Source: Desulfobacteraceae bacterium
GTDB lineage: Bacteria; Desulfobacterota; Desulfobacteria; Desulfobacterales; Desulfosalsimonadaceae
DNA: 32,879 nucleotides
NCBI GenBank assembly: GCA_011390465.1
Contig: JAABSH010000041.1
Location: forward strand, 1-32,879
Direction: 5' to 3'
Shown one piece after another: positions 31,181-32,879 of the stretch. Each line of letters starts with the position of its first letter. Position 1 is the first letter of the stretch. The notes beneath the pieces are model-generated. The model did not search any database, was not told the DNA's origin, and saw only the letters and a program-made list of their open reading frames with translations. The position numbers and the translations under genes were made by a program.

Positions 31181-32879
31181 TGAAACGTGCGCTAAAATGG
31201 CTGATGCTGGCGGCAGGACTTATTTTTCTGGTATCCGGTGTCGCATTGGCGGAACAGATTTTCCCGACCCCTGACTGGGCGGACCGACCGGATCCCCTGG
31301 CGGATGAAAACGCCCGTATCGGCGGCGATATTTCCGTGTTCGGGGGCCAGTATCCCAAAAGCCTGAATTATTATCTGGACAACAATGTGCTGTCCGCTGA
31401 AGTGTTCGGGGCCCTGTTTGAATCCCTGCTCACCATGAATCCCCTCACCATGGCGTATGAACCCGGCCTGGCAGATCAATGGACCATCTCGGATGATAAA
31501 AAAACCTTTACCTTTCACATTGATCCGGAGGCCCGGTGGAGTAACGGCCACCCCGTGACCGCCCATGACGTGAAATGGACCTATGATGCGATCATGGATC
31601 CGAAAAACATGACCGGACCTCACAAAATCAGCATGGAACGCTTCGGCCCGCCGCAAATCATTGATAAAAGCACTGTCCGGTTTACCGCCACCGCCATTCA
31701 CTGGAAAAACCTGCTGGCCGCAGGCGGATTTCACATTCTCTGCAAAGCAGCCTATGCGAAAACGGATTTTAACACCATAAATTTTGAATTTCCTGTTATG
31801 TCGGGACCTTATAAAATAAAAGACATCGAAGAAGGCCAGCGGATCCGGCTGGAGCGGCGAGCGGACTGGTGGCAGATCAAGCGCCAGAGGGTGCAAAACA
31901 AAGGCAATTTTCAAACCCTTACCTATAAATTTTTCGCGGAACGGACCAATGCGTTTGAAGCCTTTAAAAAAGGCATTATTGACCTTTTTCCGGTCTACAC
32001 TTCCCGAATCTGGATCAATGAAACCGGAGGCGATGCTTTCATTAAAAATCATATTATCCGGCAAAAAATCCACAACCACAACCCGGTGGGATTCCAGGGT
32101 TTTGCCATGAACATGCGCCGGGCTCCCTTTGACGATATCCAGGTGAGAAAAGCCATGGCATACCTGCTGAACCGGGAAAAAATGAACCAGACCCTGATGT
32201 ACGGCCAGTATTTTCTGCACCAGTCCTATTTTGAAGATCTGTATTCAGCCGACCATTCCTGCCCCAACCCGAAAATCCATCTGGACAAAAAACAGGCCCG
32301 AGCTCTTTTGCAGGCCGCCGGCTGGCGGGTCAACCCGGAAACCGGATTTCTGGAAAAAAACGGGAAAAAATTCACCTTTCAGTTTCTCACCCGGGATGCG
32401 TCTTCTGAAAAATTCCTCTCCATTTACGCGGAAGATTTAAAGGATGTGGGCATTGAAATGAAAATCGACAAAAAAGACTGGGCCGCATGGGCCAGAGACA
32501 TGGAGGAATTTAATTTTGACATGACCTGGGCCGCCTGGAGTTCCGGAATTTTCAAGGACCCGGAAAGCATGTGGCTGTCCGCGGAAGCGGACCGGAAAAG
32601 CGGCAACAATATTACAGGATTGAAAAACCCCACAGTGGACCAGTTGATTGAAAAACAAAAATCCATTTTTGATATTGCCCGGCGAAATGACATCTGCCGG
32701 CAAATCGATCAGCTGATCTACCAGGAATACCCCTATGTGCTGCTCTGGAACATTGATTATACAAGACTTCTGTACTGGAACAAATTCGGCACCCCGGCAA
32801 CTGTGCTGTCCAGGTACGGGGATGAAAGCAGCGCCCTCTGGTACTGGTGGTTTGATCCGGATGCTGAGGCCATGCTGCA
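31180..32879 (+). CDS. Periplasmic peptide/solute-binding protein of ABC transporter (family 5), right end cut
   Basis: At least 566 residues are visible; the gene runs off the right edge very near its end (…YWWFDPDAEAML). A signal peptide (MKRALKWLMLAAGLIFLVSG, cleavage near ALA-EQ) leads into a family-5 solute-binding protein: YEPGLADQWTISDDKKTFTFHI, WSNGHPVTAHDVKWTYDAI, MSGPYKI, and MNMRRAPFDDIQVRKAMAYLLNREKMN are classic. The overall order is like YejA-type oligopeptide-binding proteins. The start is the ATG at 31180, which overlaps the dapB stop by one base and has AAGGA 6 nt before it; an ATG 3 bp earlier is possible. Permease and ATPase genes would be expected just outside the window. 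Confidence 0.9.
   Translation, partial: MKRALKWLMLAAGLIFLVSGVALAEQIFPTPDWADRPDPLADENARIGGDISVFGGQYPKSLNYYLDNNVLSAEVFGALFESLLTMNPLTMAYEPGLADQWTISDDKKTFTFHIDPEARWSNGHPVTAHDVKWTYDAIMDPKNMTGPHKISMERFGPPQIIDKSTVRFTATAIHWKNLLAAGGFHILCKAAYAKTDFNTINFEFPVMSGPYKIKDIEEGQRIRLERRADWWQIKRQRVQNKGNFQTLTYKFFAERTNAFEAFKKGIIDLFPVYTSRIWINETGGDAFIKNHIIRQKIHNHNPVGFQGFAMNMRRAPFDDIQVRKAMAYLLNREKMNQTLMYGQYFLHQSYFEDLYSADHSCPNPKIHLDKKQARALLQAAGWRVNPETGFLEKNGKKFTFQFLTRDASSEKFLSIYAEDLKDVGIEMKIDKKDWAAWARDMEEFNFDMTWAAWSSGIFKDPESMWLSAEADRKSGNNITGLKNPTVDQLIEKQKSIFDIARRNDICRQIDQLIYQEYPYVLLWNIDYTRLLYWNKFGTPATVLSRYGDESSALWYWWFDPDAEAML

Overview
The window reads as a chromosomal segment of a sulfate-reducing deltaproteobacterium of the Desulfobacterales type (Thermodesulfobacteriota). 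This placement is an inference. It rests on the aspartyl-tRNA synthetase fused to GatC, the LbtU-like porin beside a Feo locus, the rpsF-rpsR-(membrane protein)-rplI-dnaB order, the long form of HflX, and a palindromic dispersed repeat whose ends resemble elements I remember from that group. Base composition is close to balanced and gene density is high. I found no tRNA, rRNA, CRISPR, transposase or phage genes.

Region 1 (1-6733, minus strand) is a metal-uptake locus. A DtxR-family regulator lies upstream of feoA and feoB. These are followed by a small secreted NikL-like protein, a secreted DUF4198 protein, a FeoB-associated Cys-rich membrane protein, an LbtU-like outer-membrane porin, and the start of a DHH phosphoesterase. 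Two large palindromic, MITE-like repeats sit in this locus, one at the feoB 3' end and one between dtxR and feoA. Good candidate operators lie before feoA and before the regulator.

Region 2 (7069-11973, plus strand) is a tRNA-dependent asparagine operon: AspRS-GatC fusion, GatA, GatB. The AspRS keeps both residues linked to non-discriminating bacterial AspRS. The GatA-like protein has lost all three Lys/Ser/Ser catalytic positions of the amidase family while staying open and well conserved elsewhere. GatB also lacks a normally invariant motif. This is the most unusual system in the window. A class III cyclase with an FHA domain follows on the opposite strand.

Region 3 (13209-19759, plus strand) is housekeeping: rpsF, rpsR, a DUF2232-type membrane protein, rplI, a clear terminator, dnaB, long-form hflX, an inositol-monophosphatase-like gene and a small Cys-containing protein.

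Region 4 (19794-23243, minus strand) holds a GlcD-type FAD oxidase and a divergent DnaA. A 708-bp gene-free AT-rich stretch upstream of dnaA is a candidate replication origin.

Region 5 (23244-32879, mostly plus strand) has a NamZ-like (DUF1343) muramidase, RNase HI with an extra N-terminal region, a small membrane/coiled-coil protein (minus strand), PlsB, a MurU-AmgK-like fusion, a DapB variant, and a family-5 solute-binding protein that runs off the right edge. NamZ plus the MurU-AmgK fusion suggests a MurNAc salvage route to UDP-MurNAc.
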